Positions 1-12,700 of a stretch of 64,000 nt of DNA are shown here, piece after piece. The DNA comes from Heliocidaris tuberculata (taxonomy: Eukaryota; Echinodermata; Echinoidea; Camarodonta; Echinometridae). Numbering within the stretch: position 1 is the first letter of the stretch; every line of letters begins with the position of its first letter. The notes beneath the pieces are model-generated. The model did not search any database. It was not told the origin of the DNA and was given only the letters and a program-made list of their open reading frames with translations. The stretch spans positions 1,161,142-1,225,141 of the forward strand of contig CM046846.1 of the NCBI GenBank assembly GCA_025618425.1, given 5' to 3'. The translations under genes and the position numbers were made by a program.

Positions 1-191
1 TGGAAATTGAAATGATTGAAAAAATAAAGAGGCCTTGCCTGTAGATGGAATATTCCCAATTTCATTTTGAAGACTTTAACTTTGTACTCCCTATATTATT
101 CCTTTTCACTCTTATAATAATAATCATATCTTTTTTTCTATTTAGCACCTTTCCCAATAAATAATGCTCAAAGCACTCTACAGTGATAGCA

Positions 192-336
192 GGGCCCTAT
201 TTCATAAATCTTATCAATAACTATTTGCAATAACTGTTATAAGCTACTGAAATCCTTACATCTGATTTCCTGAGAGTAAATTTGTCATAAAAAGTTGTAG
301 TTATTACTGATAACAAGTTTTATGAAACTGGGCCCT
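192..336. mobile_element. Foldback MITE with GGGCCC ends, copy 1
   Basis: Ends are inverted: GGGCCCTATTTCATAAA on the left and TTTATGAAACTGGGCCC on the right. The shared core 'AGCTACTGAAATCCTT' is followed by 'CTGATT' and 'GAGAG'. The same family occurs at 496-643, about 35468-35600, 45050-45186 and 55269-55420. It sits in the intron upstream of PGM2 exon 1. No coding capacity. Confidence 0.8.
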
Positions 337-495
337 GATGTACTTACGATTCTTGGTTTACAATACACACACTCCACTCTTTGAAGGCATATTCCAGCCA
401 ATTTGTAAAATTGTAACTATATATTATTCACACAAGTGTATGTGATGACAGTTGTATATATCACTGTATTATGTGTTTCTGTCAGATGTCGACCT

Positions 496-643
496 GGGCC
501 CCATTTCATAAAACTTGTTATCAATAACAAGTTGCAATAATTGTCATGAGCTACTGAAATCCTTGAATCTGATTGGTTGAGAGCGAATTTGTCATAGAAA
601 TGAGGCAGTTGATATTGAAAACAAGTTTTATGAAACGGGCCCT
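496..643. mobile_element. Foldback MITE with GGGCCC ends, copy 2
   Basis: Same family as 192-336 and in the same orientation: GGGCCCCATTTCATAAAACT at the left, AGTTTTATGAAACGGGCCC at the right, and the shared core around 553. The two copies lie 160 bp apart in one intron. Confidence 0.82.
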
Positions 644-708
644 GGTTTTATGATGTATTATTTGTAAACCAAACCATATGAAAATGTTTATCCTTGTAAT
701 GACTTCAG

Positions 709-797
709 GGTCTCCTCAGATACCTAGAATCAGCGAATCCAGAATGCAAATCTCAAGGAATCGTTATAGGGAATGACGCAAGATACTCCAGTCAAAG
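709..797 (+). CDS. PGM2: PGM2 exon 1 of window
   Basis: Reads GLLRYLES...[13 protein letters not shown] and ends two bases into an Arg codon. It matches the family segment around the 'GIVI..DAR' strand of domain I. The acceptor is ttcAG and the donor GTATGA. The frame is open for all 29 codons, and the preceding exon must end in phase 0. Confidence 0.93.
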
Positions 798-3700
798 GTA
801 TGATAAAGTCCTCGTTCCTTTCAGAATACAGTTTAATAGCAGTGTTGCTGTATGGTGTTCAAAGTATTGAAAGTGAAAATGTGCACTGCAATTTCACATT
901 GTATATTAGAGGGTCCTTGAAATAGATCAATCAGAGCTCAGTTTTAAAGAATTCGATTTGAAGTAATCAGCAACTTTAATTTTTGAAAACTTAAATTTTA
1001 GTAAATTGAAAGACTTGTTATTATATTCATGGATATATCACAGAAAAAAATTGTAATTTTGGGTGCTTAAGTTTTTGAATTTGCTTTTTTGATTACTCTT
1101 TAGTTGGCTACATTGGCACAACCTTAATTGAAAAAATTAATTGAAAAGATTACAACCTTGATTGAAAAAATTACAACCTTAATTGAAAAAATTACCACCT
1201 TAATTGAAAAAATATTCAAAATACAAAAACCTGCAGTTAGGGTGATTATCCAAGTTTTATTCCCATACAAATCCATTATTTTTTAATATTGAAATCGCTG
1301 ATTTATATCAAGTTGGGATATTCATGTTTCAGCTTTCAAAAGATGAATTGCCAGATATTTTTGCATATATGTTCCGAAGAAATAACCTAATTCATACGTA
1401 TCTCACTAGACAAAGTGACTCCTATCACCTTCTACATGTATGTATTCCCACACTCTTTGCTCAAAGAACAATTGCATTTGAAGGACCCAGGTTCTGGAAT
1501 GACCTTCCCCTCGAAATGGTACACAGTACCTCACTTAATGTTTTCAAACGTAAATTGAAAACGATGCTATTGAACTCATACAAGCCTTCTGCGTAGTGTG
1601 TACAGGATTTTGTGTACTTTGTCAATGCGCACTGGCTGAGCAAATTTCTCTCACTTTCCACACTGTACCTCTTCATGCCCTTTCAAGCATTACACGGTGT
1701 GGCAGACACTTTTTTTTTTTTTTTCATTTCTTTTCTAGTCGATTCCTTTAATATGTCCCCTCCAAGCATCTAAGACTCGATATTTTTCAAGGAACCTGCA
1801 GACTCAACAAGCTTTGCTTTTTATGCAGGTTCCTTCATATTTCACCTACATTATTTTAATGTCTTGCTTGATTTTAACTAGCTCATTGATGTATCATTTA
1901 TACGAATGTTCATGCCATATGACGCACTTATTTAACGTTAAATTGTTTAATATATGTATTTTTATGTTACATGAATTGTGAAATATGAAAATAAATTCAA
2001 ATTCAAAATTCAAACATTCCTGAATATTCAGAATGAATGGCAACAAAAATATATCACTTTTCATTAAAGATCCCCTGCAACCCCAATGCAAGTTGATTCC
2101 TGTTGATGTGCAGGGATGCATACACCTTATATATTGTTATTCAAACATCTAAATATGTTTCATAAATTTTTTAAATATCTTTAAAATCATTTTTCTCAAA
2201 CATGCTAAGCTCCACCCTAAAAAAGAAATGCCCCAGATCTCATTCCTGCAGTGACATCATCTGTCAATCATTAGCGAGCTAAGGAGAGACAGTGGTATGT
2301 AGCTTTGCCAGAGATGACCATCTGTTCTAATAAACTATACAATGACTACGTAGGAGTTGCTATGTCAGACATGCTGTAGCATCACCAGGAAAAGAATGGT
2401 AATGAGGAGGTATATTGTTTGAAAGCATGCAATTCTATTGTGAGGATGTGTTGAGCTGGGGGAAGTTACATTCCACTGTCTATTGTAGAATGTTACATGT
2501 AGTGTAGCTGACTGATGATTGACAGATGATGTCATTGCAGTAATGAGATCTGGAGCTTTTCTTAGGGTGGAGCTTAGGAGGTTGGGAAAAACATCTCAAA
2601 AGACATTTAAAAATCTATGAAACATATCTAGATGTTTGAATAACAGAATATTAGTTGTATGCATCCCTGTACATCAACAGCGATAAACTTGCATTTGCGT
2701 TGCGTTTGGGTTGCAGGGGCCTTTTAAGTTTTGATGATGAATAAAAAGGAAATCGGAATGAGAACCTGTCACTTTTTTTTATCAGCAAAACTGTCAGACA
2801 TGTTGATGATAACCAACATCAACTGGATTAATTGCTCTTACGTGTACGTCAATGAGAGAGTTTTCTATTCACAATGGCCAATCGACCTTTGCCATTGTAT
2901 GTTTATGTTGGGTATGCAACCATAATGTTGAACTGCTATTTGACAAGGTGCACATGTGCATAATAAGAAAATTAGCAACAGGATGTGGCTCTGCCCTAGT
3001 GGAAAATTGAACATCTTGTCTACTGAAAACAGAAGAGCACTAACTCATATACTTTAACACAGAGTCTACCGGTAATGCCCTTATGGCTCTCAGGGATCTG
3101 TAAAGTGCCAATTCTTCTCACGAATGCTCAATTACTTCTCAAGGGCTCTTCTCAAACTTTCAACAACAAAAAAGAATTCCCAGCGAAAGAAAATTTTAGA
3201 GCTATTTTAGTAGTTCAATTAAAGAATTTTCAAACTGATTTCCTTTGTATTTTAGAACATTATTAATAAATGCATTGTAGTGATTTCTATTGAATTAAAA
3301 GCATAAATACCTATATGATTCATGTTTGTGGCAGGTAGTTACGCTATTTGAGCCTTTTGTACATTGTAGTGGTTTGTGATAGAGCTACCATGTACAAGGC
3401 TAAAATGTTTGAAAATATCCCTGAGGAATTAAAAGGAAATCTCATCTGTCATTGCACGGATTATGGATCAATATCCTGATATGACTAAATTCATTTTGGA
3501 CCTCTCGTGCTTATGGGATATAGAATTGAGGGAGTCGTCTCAAGTTATTCGTACTGCTTACCTTCACTGTTGTGTGTAAAATGAGTTTTATACATTGACA
3601 TGATATTTACTGTACCTACTTAGCCTACTACCATACAAGCATTGACAATGTTATCTTCAAATTGAAGTGATGTATTGGTCAAAAACTTAGAGAGGTTACA

Positions 3701-6700
3701 AGCTTCCACTGTCTTTTCTTACAATATTGCATTTCAATTTTCAAATGTGTTCATCTGGGAATGATACATTTGTTGGTTAGCGTTATGTATTGCACCGACG
3801 CTCAAATGTTAGCCTGTATTACATTTATCTTCATCATATTACTTCTAATGAAACACCATTAGTCCTAAGAGTTCTAGCCATTTCAAAGCATTATGACTTC
3901 TCTTTTTCTTACTTCTCACACATTTTTTTCAAAATTGTATGTTTACAATCATATGAATGTTTGCCGTGTGTAAATCAGGGGGAAAATTCTAGTTTTTCAT
4001 TTGTATTCATTTTGTATGTTTATTTGATTTGATATGTTTTGCTCTCAGGTATGCCCATTTGACTGCTTCTATTTTCCTGCGAGCAGGAATACCAGTCTAT
4101 CTCTTCTCAGACATTGTGCCCACACCTTTCGTGGTATGTAAGAATACAGCTATCATACTGAATCTTGTTTAATATGGGGTGATTTTGTACTAAGTTGTCA
4201 ATGTATCCTGTGGTCATAGATTAAAGGGAAGGTCCACTCTGATTACACATTGGTTTTAAAAGAAGCAGAAAAATTGAAGAAACAGATCAGTGAAGATTTG
4301 AGCCAAATACATTAAGAAATAAGAGAGCTATGAATTATTGAAGTTGTAATCAATCAAACGCAATTTGGCAACTCCTGAGACGTATCTTGCAAGCTCCTCT
4401 CCCATTTGCCCTGTACCCAAAAATCATTGATTTCCATTTTCTTTAAAGAAAATATTCAATCAAACGTGCACCTTTGATATAATCATTGCTCATGTGTTAT
4501 TACATAAAAGTAAGAGAGCTATGAATTTTATGAGAATTTATGAGAATTTATGTACTGAGCAAATGGGAGAGGGGCTTGCAAGATAATTGCTAATTTGTGT
4601 TTGATTGATTACAACTTCAAAGATTCATTACTTTCTTATTTCTTATTGTACTTTGCTCAAACTTTCACTAATCTGTTTCTCTCATTTTTTGTCTTTTATT
4701 CAAGTCAACTCAATACCAGGGTGGACTTTCCCTTTAAAGTTATTAGTGATGGTCAACTATAAATTGTCTCCTTTGCTCTTCTCACACATTGTGCCAACAC
4801 CATTTGTGGTATTGTATGAATAAGCTGTTATACTGAATTACATAGATATGTAGTCTTTAGGGGCAGGATTTTGCACTATGTAGTCAGTTACCCACCAATC
4901 AATAATAATAATAATAATAATAATAACAACAAGCATATATTATGCTCTCCATAGTACAACTACATGTATATCACAGCATTTACAAACTTGATAATACTTA
5001 ACATAACATTCATACAATTAATGATAGGTAACATTAATACCAAATTCATAATACACAACATAGAACAGAATGAACTTATTAAGCATACAATTTGAAAGAA
5101 ATGGAAGGGGTTTCACTATTCCGGGAAGAGATATGTTTTCAAAAATTTAATCTGCAGGAAATCAGGTTTCCTGCAGTCGTGAATAACCCGTAAGAGTCGT
5201 TTGAAGACATATTTGCAAGCCTGGATAAGTCATGGAAAATCAATATTGATCAAAGAAATATGAGTTTTGTAACAGAGGAAAAAAAAAAAATTGTACTACA
5301 TTCTATTTGTAAGTGTTGTAAGATCCCAAATTTATGTATCCTTGCCAGGAAAAAGGTCATGGATTTTTAAACACTTTTATGAGAGAAAAGCCGTTGAAAG
5401 TCAAGGAATTTAATTTTCTGTGAAGTGCAGAAACCCTGATAACTATTAAATATAGGTTATCTACATGACTGTCTCTTTAGCTTGGCGTATTATGTCCTAT
5501 CTTCTGATTTCTTAGTATTATGACATTGAAAATATTGATCATTCTCTCTTTCCTTGCAGCCGTATGCTATTCGAAAGTATGGCTGTGCTGTCGGTGTCAT
5601 GGTAACGCCTTCCCACAATCCCAAAGGAGACAATGGCTACAAGGTTTACTGGAACAATAGTGCTCAGGTACACTTCTTCTTTTTCAGTTTGTCATTTGCT
5701 TATTTGCCAAAAATGAGTGCAATTCTTGCTTATTTCAAAAAGTAGATCTGGCTTACTTGAGGTAGTAAACACTTCACCTTTATCAAGTAGACTCTTACTG
5801 CTAACACACAATCAATCTGGAGAGTTAAATTTCGATAGAGGCTCGTTACATATTTTACATGTCTTTTACATGGTATCCTGAATTAATCTCATGACATTTC
5901 AATCACTGTTTTACACACATGTGAGCAGGGTTGAGATCTCTGGTGGTTCTACATTGTAGTAAATGATTGGTGACTCAAGTTCAACTGCTTATGTATGTTT
6001 TTATTAAAGTCAAATTGCATTTATTATTAATTTATATGAATGAGATAAGTAAATGATATGACTTATCACTTCCTAGATCATCAGCCCTATAGACAAAGGA
6101 ATAGCCAAGAACATTGATGAGAACCTGGAGCCCTGGGCAGACTCGTGGGACACGTCGATCCTAACAAGGAGTAAACTTTTGACAGATCCCTACGATGAAG
6201 TGCTAGATGCTTACGTCCAAGAGCTGAAGCAGAAGTGTCGGCATAGGTATGAAGATCTGATTTTGGGGTGGCTATCTGTCCATGTATGGTGGAAATAGAA
6301 AATAACATCCTTGTACTGCTGTGCTGGAGGTTTAAAGTATTATGATCAGGGGCGGATCTAGCTTTTTTCCAAGGGGGGAGGGTGTGGGTGGGGGGATACC
6401 CCCCTCCCACAATAGGGAGATTTTTCATTTTTAGGGTTGCCAGCTTGCGATTTTAAGCATACTTGCATGCTCTATTTTTTCTCTTTTTTTCCCAAATAAT
6501 TGGGGGGGGGGGGGACTACAGCCCCATCCCCCCCCCCCCCGGCCCTGGCTCCGCGGTCCCTGGGTTTGTCCCAACGACGATGCAGAGCATCGTCCACAAG
6601 GCGCGAAACGGCGATGTCTGTGAGCCGCGTAACGTCACGCCGATTTTAATTTTTGTTTGTTTGGGGTTTTTTTGCTATTTGAACCCCTGTAAGTGATGTT

Positions 6701-9700
6701 TTCCTGGCATCTACTAACGCAATGGAGACCATAAAAAGCAGTCCATAATAACGTCTTTTTAGATCAAGTAACAGTTTAATACACAGTTATATCCAGAGTT
6801 ATCGTGTGTTTGGTTATCAACTTAATAAGTTACCAGATGAGTTGAATAATATTATATCTTCTCACAATATTTGCACTTGAAATTTTCCTCTCCAGTGTGT
6901 GTTATTTCTTTTTGGTCTAATTCTAACCACATGTTTAAAAGTCAAGATAACTAAAGAAAAGTAACTGGGAATATAAGAAAGATTCGTGATAAAAAGGTAG
7001 ATTTATGACAGTGTAACATTATGTTGACTTGTATAGTACCACAAATCTTAAATATAGGTAACCTCTATGATGTAAATGATTATATTGGCCATGCCAGTGA
7101 AGTAGAAATTAAAATTAAGTTCAACTAAATGTTGCTTATTCAGCCAATTGAAGGTCACGATGTAACTTTCGTGATGTAACCGTAAACGTATCATACGTAA
7201 AAAATGTGTGTAGGATATACGTAACAACTATCCAAATTGGTAGCAAACTTAAATTTACACCATATATATATGAGGTTCTGGGTGAGCTTAGCAATCATTT
7301 TTAAGGCCAAAATTGTATTCAAACAACGTTAATGTAACATACGTTACCAATTTGAAACATACATTATGGCCAAATCACATATCGTTAAAAATCGTTAACA
7401 GACGCCTGACTAGATGCGATGTTCACAAATGTTTTAATGGTTTTAATTCTTTCTTGTTTATTTATTATAACTTTCCGTTACCAACTTTGAAACTAACTAG
7501 TCATCATGTGAAATATTGATGGTATTACGTAAAAGTGTTATTCCTATGCTCATTAAATGTTTACTTGGCAGCCCAAGGGGGGGTTTAAACCCCCTAATGT
7601 GTTGTAAGTAACAAGATTATTCTTCAGGATCTCTTGCTACCTATTGTTACGTATAGGTCTTTGAATGTTTTGATGTTGGATATGAGTTCATTCTGTGTTC
7701 TTACTTTAGAAGACCTAAAGCCCAAGTCAAACTAGAGTGGCCACTGGTTGCCGACCATCACAACCGAAAAAGCTGCAAAAACAAACGCTGTCGATAAAAA
7801 AAACAGAAATTTGAAATATTATTTTAGTCGCCTATAGGTTGCACACATGGTCGCCAATTGGTTGCAGACCAGTAGTCTACCCAGGCCTGTGAAATCTCCG
7901 CTTTTTAGCGGAAATCCGCTTTTTTTATTATTCTGCCCGATTTCAATTTCCTGTGTGCTATTTCTGCTATCTTATCGGTTGTTCATCGCGGGCACATTCG
8001 GTCGAATGAATGCAAGTCGGGACTTGCATTCAACTTTGTACATGAAGTCAATGCATCGGCAGGTACGGGGGTTTTGGATTTTCATTTGTTTTTTGCCGAC
8101 ACCATCATACTCGTAGCTTGCGATAAGCAAAAAAACTCGCCACAAAACCGCTGATTTTTTTATTTTTAACGCTTTTTCGGCGAACCTGTTTCTTAGCATT
8201 GGACTTAAGCCCCGCGTGCTTTGGAAATATGGCGCCGATTCCGCATTTTTGACGGTGGAATTGGGCTTTTTAGACAGATTTTTGGAGGTGACTATGGGAC
8301 TTTCTTGTGGTGAGTGACAATGTCTGTGTGTACAATGATGTGATCTGTGTGTGTTGTGGCAATAGAATTTGCTGGCTTGTGGTCATATTGTATGATAATA
8401 GGTAGAATCATGGCGGCGGAAACTTTCAGCTTTTTTCCGCTCTTTTTGTGAAACCCCATTCACAGGCCTGTCTACCTGTAGATGACAGCTTAAAGATCAG
8501 AAGAACCTTCTGCTGACCAGTTTGGTCGGTAAAAGGTTTTCGATGCAACATCGAAAATCTTTCATTGGTTGGCGACCAGTTGTTAACCAGTGAACACCAT
8601 GCAAGACTGCGTTGTATAATTAATGGAATCAGCAGCTAAATGGGGAAGTTATGCTTTCATAAAACCTATGATCACAGACAATGAACTGACTGTTGTTGGT
8701 CAGCGATCAGTCGCTGCTATAGTGAGACTTAGGCTTTAGGTGCACTTTATTTGGTTGATTTTTGTCTATCATCTGTGGAATATGAAGTAAGCCTATTATT
8801 GGCCCACTGAGTGGCATTTGATATAAATTGATACGATTTCAAACTACCTTGTTCATTCATCTTCCATCTTTGGAGAAATTAATGAGAATTTCTCCTTGAG
8901 ATAACATATTTCATCCATGGTGTTGGTACCGACTTACTACTGCGGTAGTCATGTGATTACAGTGACCAGTTGATTACTGTGGTTTTGTGATTATTATGGT
9001 CAGGTGATTACTGTGGTCATGTAATTACCGTGCTTACTCCTTGTCTTATATTGTTTTGTATTTAGAGAAATCAATGAGAAGACGCCACTAAAGTTCACAT
9101 ATTCTGCTATGCATGGTGTAGGTACTAAGTTCATCGTTGCTGCAACCAAATCTTTCGGTTTCCAACCATTGGTCATGGTGAAAGAACAGGTAAGGATTTT
9201 AGTAAATGTGACCAGGCACCACAAAACCACCAAAAAGTCGCACTGTGTGATTTTCAGTTAGAGCTCAATTAAGGTGTTTTTGGTTGGCATGGTCAAATTT
9301 TAGTTTTGAATAATTCCTGATAGAGTATACTTTTTTCTAGTTAATTTAAAAATTTGGAGGCACCAAGCAATCTATAAGTGGTATTTTTAACAACTTTAGT
9401 AGAGATATGTTTGTCTTCTCTCGATTTTATTGTATTAGTTTTCTTGTTTATGACCCTGAATACTTGTCTTTTTTTCATCTCCCATAACCTTGAAACAGAG
9501 TAAGTTATTGTATTGATACTTGTCCACTATGATGGGCAGGGTATGCTTAATTAGTATGCCAAGTTGTAGGACAATCTGACAATCCCTTCATAGAAATTTC
9601 TATTGAGCCCTAATCCTCCTTTTGTCACCTTAGCACAATACCTTGCAAGTAAGAGTGCTTCAAACTCTTATTTTTGAGAAAGGGACCTTGTCTAAGATTA

Positions 9701-12700
9701 AAAGTTGAGCAGTTTTGGTGATTGGTACATTGTTCTAAAACCTTCAGGTTGAACCCGACCCTGAATTCCCCACCGTCAAGTACCCCAATCCTGAGGAAGG
9801 CAAGAGCGCCCTCGATCTGTCCATGAGTACAGCTGAAGCCAACGGCAGCACCATCATCATAGCTAATGACCCTGATGCTGACAGGCTGGCAGTGGCGGAG
9901 AAACAGAAGGATGGACAGTGGAAGATCTTCACAGGGAATGAGCTTGGTGCCCTCTTGGGTTGGTGGTGCTACTCATGTGCTAAGCAACAGAATGGAAATG
10001 ATTCTACAGGTGGGTGTGTGATAGGCAACTACTGTAAAAAAAAAAAAAAAAAAAAAGGGAACTTTATCATGCTGATATGTTTGTTAACTCTATGTTTCGT
10101 TCTAATTTGTGAAAATCTATGTTGTAAAATAATTAAATCACAACTCACTTAGATTGTTGCCATTTGTGAAAGCATCTTGGCTAAAAAATGACTGTCATTC
10201 ACAATTGACATTTTAATGTTGTGAAATTTTTCTGATTTTATAGTTTGCATTCATGCTCAGTGTTATAGACATTATACTCATTTTTCAATTCTAAATGTTT
10301 CTATTCATAGCACATATTGATGAACTAAGTTATTCACCTGATGTGAAGATAGCGTCATCAAGGTTTTAGAGTTGTAGCAAATATTGCCTGCGAAGTGTGC
10401 ATAATATTGTATTACCATTATATTTCATTTGTAAACTGGTTTAACATTAATGGAAGTTGCTGAATTCAGATTGATTCCTAGATCGTTTACCACACCCCTA
10501 TTCATTTTTTTCCACAAATGTGGTTATTTTACAGTGAATAGGACATTCTTTTTACCATTTGATTTATACCATAATCTACAGGGAGTGGTATGTACATGCT
10601 TGCCAGTACTGTTTCATCAAAGTTATTGCAGAAAATGGCAGAAAAAGAGGGCTTTCACTTTGTGGTAAGTCATAAGTCTTAAATACTATCCTTTCAAATG
10701 AAATAAGACTTAATGTGTCATTTATCAAAGCACAAATGATTAAAATAAGCTTTCTTGGAGTCATACTCTGCTTATTCTGGGATATTTTTTAAAAATGGAA
10801 GATGAAACATGTGAGTTTTTCATCTTTTATTATCACCAATAGTATGCATTGATCATTCCCATTGTTTGGTGGAAGAAAATGAGAGTAATCGGTTAGTCAC
10901 GGACGGACATTTGACAAATTTTGAAAGTTTGAAGGCCTGTAGAAAATAAGTATTTACTTGCAGAGTGCTATTTTATGTTTCAGTGTGAAGGGTATCACTG
11001 AAGGAGTTGAAGTTTGATAATATTTGGTGGCCATGGTCGTCTACTAAAATTATAATCCATAAAATATTCAACGTCATGGACGGACAAAATGCCTACTCTT
11101 AACCGATCAGGCTCAAATCTGATGATATCTGCCAAGAAATTTCCTGCAGTATAATGTACAATTGTTTTATTCTCGTTTACCTTATGTAGGAAACATTGAC
11201 TGGCTTCAAGTGGATGGGAAATAAGGCTGTTGATCTCATCAAGGAAGGAAAGACAGTTGTCTTTGCATTTGAAGAGGCAATAGGTAAGCTTACCAAATGA
11301 TAGAGTAAGGAGATAAAGTGATTAAAACCATACACGTATTAATCCACACATGTTAAGAACCCACTGCCCTCTTTGTATAAGAGTATGGGGAAACCCCATT
11401 GTAGTGGTACCACTACACATCCCAATCATTTATACTGACAGAAGAGATTGGAGGGTTTCAGCGATTCAGTTCGCTTTCCCCCTCCTAGGCCGAGGTGAAG
11501 CCTAATACTGAATAACAATTCCTCTGTCTTTACCGGCAGTCAGAGTTTAGGTGTGAGACTATGGTGATGGACAAGGTTGGCATCAGTGCTTCAACGATTG
11601 CTGCTGAAATGGCTGCATACCTCAACTCTGTCAACCTCTATATCTTTAGTTCTTTTCCTGCATTCATGGTATTTGTTTTGGACTAAAGGGACTGATATTC
11701 CTGTATCTTTACCTGCACTCTTTCTAGGTTTGTGTATGGGACAGTAGTGACTGATATTAATTTATATTTACCTGCATTTTGGGTCTGTGTATGGGACAGT
11801 AGTGACTGATATTAATTTATATTTACCTGCATTTTGGGTCTATATTTGGGACTGTAGTGACCGATATTTATTTGTATTTACCTGCATTTAGGGTTTATAT
11901 GTGGGACCATAGTTGCGGATATTCCTCTATCTTTACATGCATTCAGGGTTTATGTGTGGGACTATGGTGATGGACAAGGATGGCATCAGTGCAGGAACGA
12001 TAGCGGCTGAAATGACAGCATACCTTAACTCTATCAACCTCACATGCACAGAAAAGCTGGAAGAAATCTATGCAAAGTTAGTATATTTTGTATATATTTT
12101 GTACCAAGAGATAGCTTATCACAATAAAACTTAATAAAACATGAAGAAAACAAAAAAGAATGTATATAGATTGCAAAGGAGAATAAGAAAATACAGTAAG
12201 TTAAGAGCTCTTTCCATGTTTTGATTATTAGTATGAGAAGATGGATGTAATTTGTATTTAAGCAAATAGAAGCTAGCCGAAAGAAGCCAGCCATTATTCC
12301 GATAATGCTTTTAAAGTTTAGTACAGCTTCAAATTTCTGTTACCTCCATTAAATTTTTACAGAAGTCTTGTTTGTTGTTTGTTTGTTTGTTTTTATTTCC
12401 ATAACATTAAAAGTTAGATATACATGATAAATCAGAATATATATATGTATGTACGGTGGATAGCCCATTTCAGTGGCACTTACGTAGTGCCACTGTTCTT
12501 CATGGGGTCCTTTAAAAGACATGATTATGCTAATTATATTACTATCAACCTCCTTCATCCAGACAGTGCTGAGATTTTACAGCTGAAACAGTCAAATAAA
12601 ACAGTTCCTAGATGAGTATCCAGTATTTGTCTTGGTGAGTTATAAGATTTGGTACAGATGACCTTTATTTGCTCATTCACAGATTATATTTACAAACTGG

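Noticed and set aside
6087..6428. 113-codon minus-strand ORF over PGM2 exon 4
   Set aside because: It is antisense to a real exon and extends into a poly-G MITE.
9000..9233. Minus-strand ORF over PGM2 exon 5
   Set aside because: Shadow of the exon and the 17-bp minisatellite.
12077..12082. Alternative donor GTATAT at 12083 for exon 9
   Set aside because: Using it would insert codons and break the phase with exon 10; GTTAGT after 12076 gives the conserved KYGYH junction.
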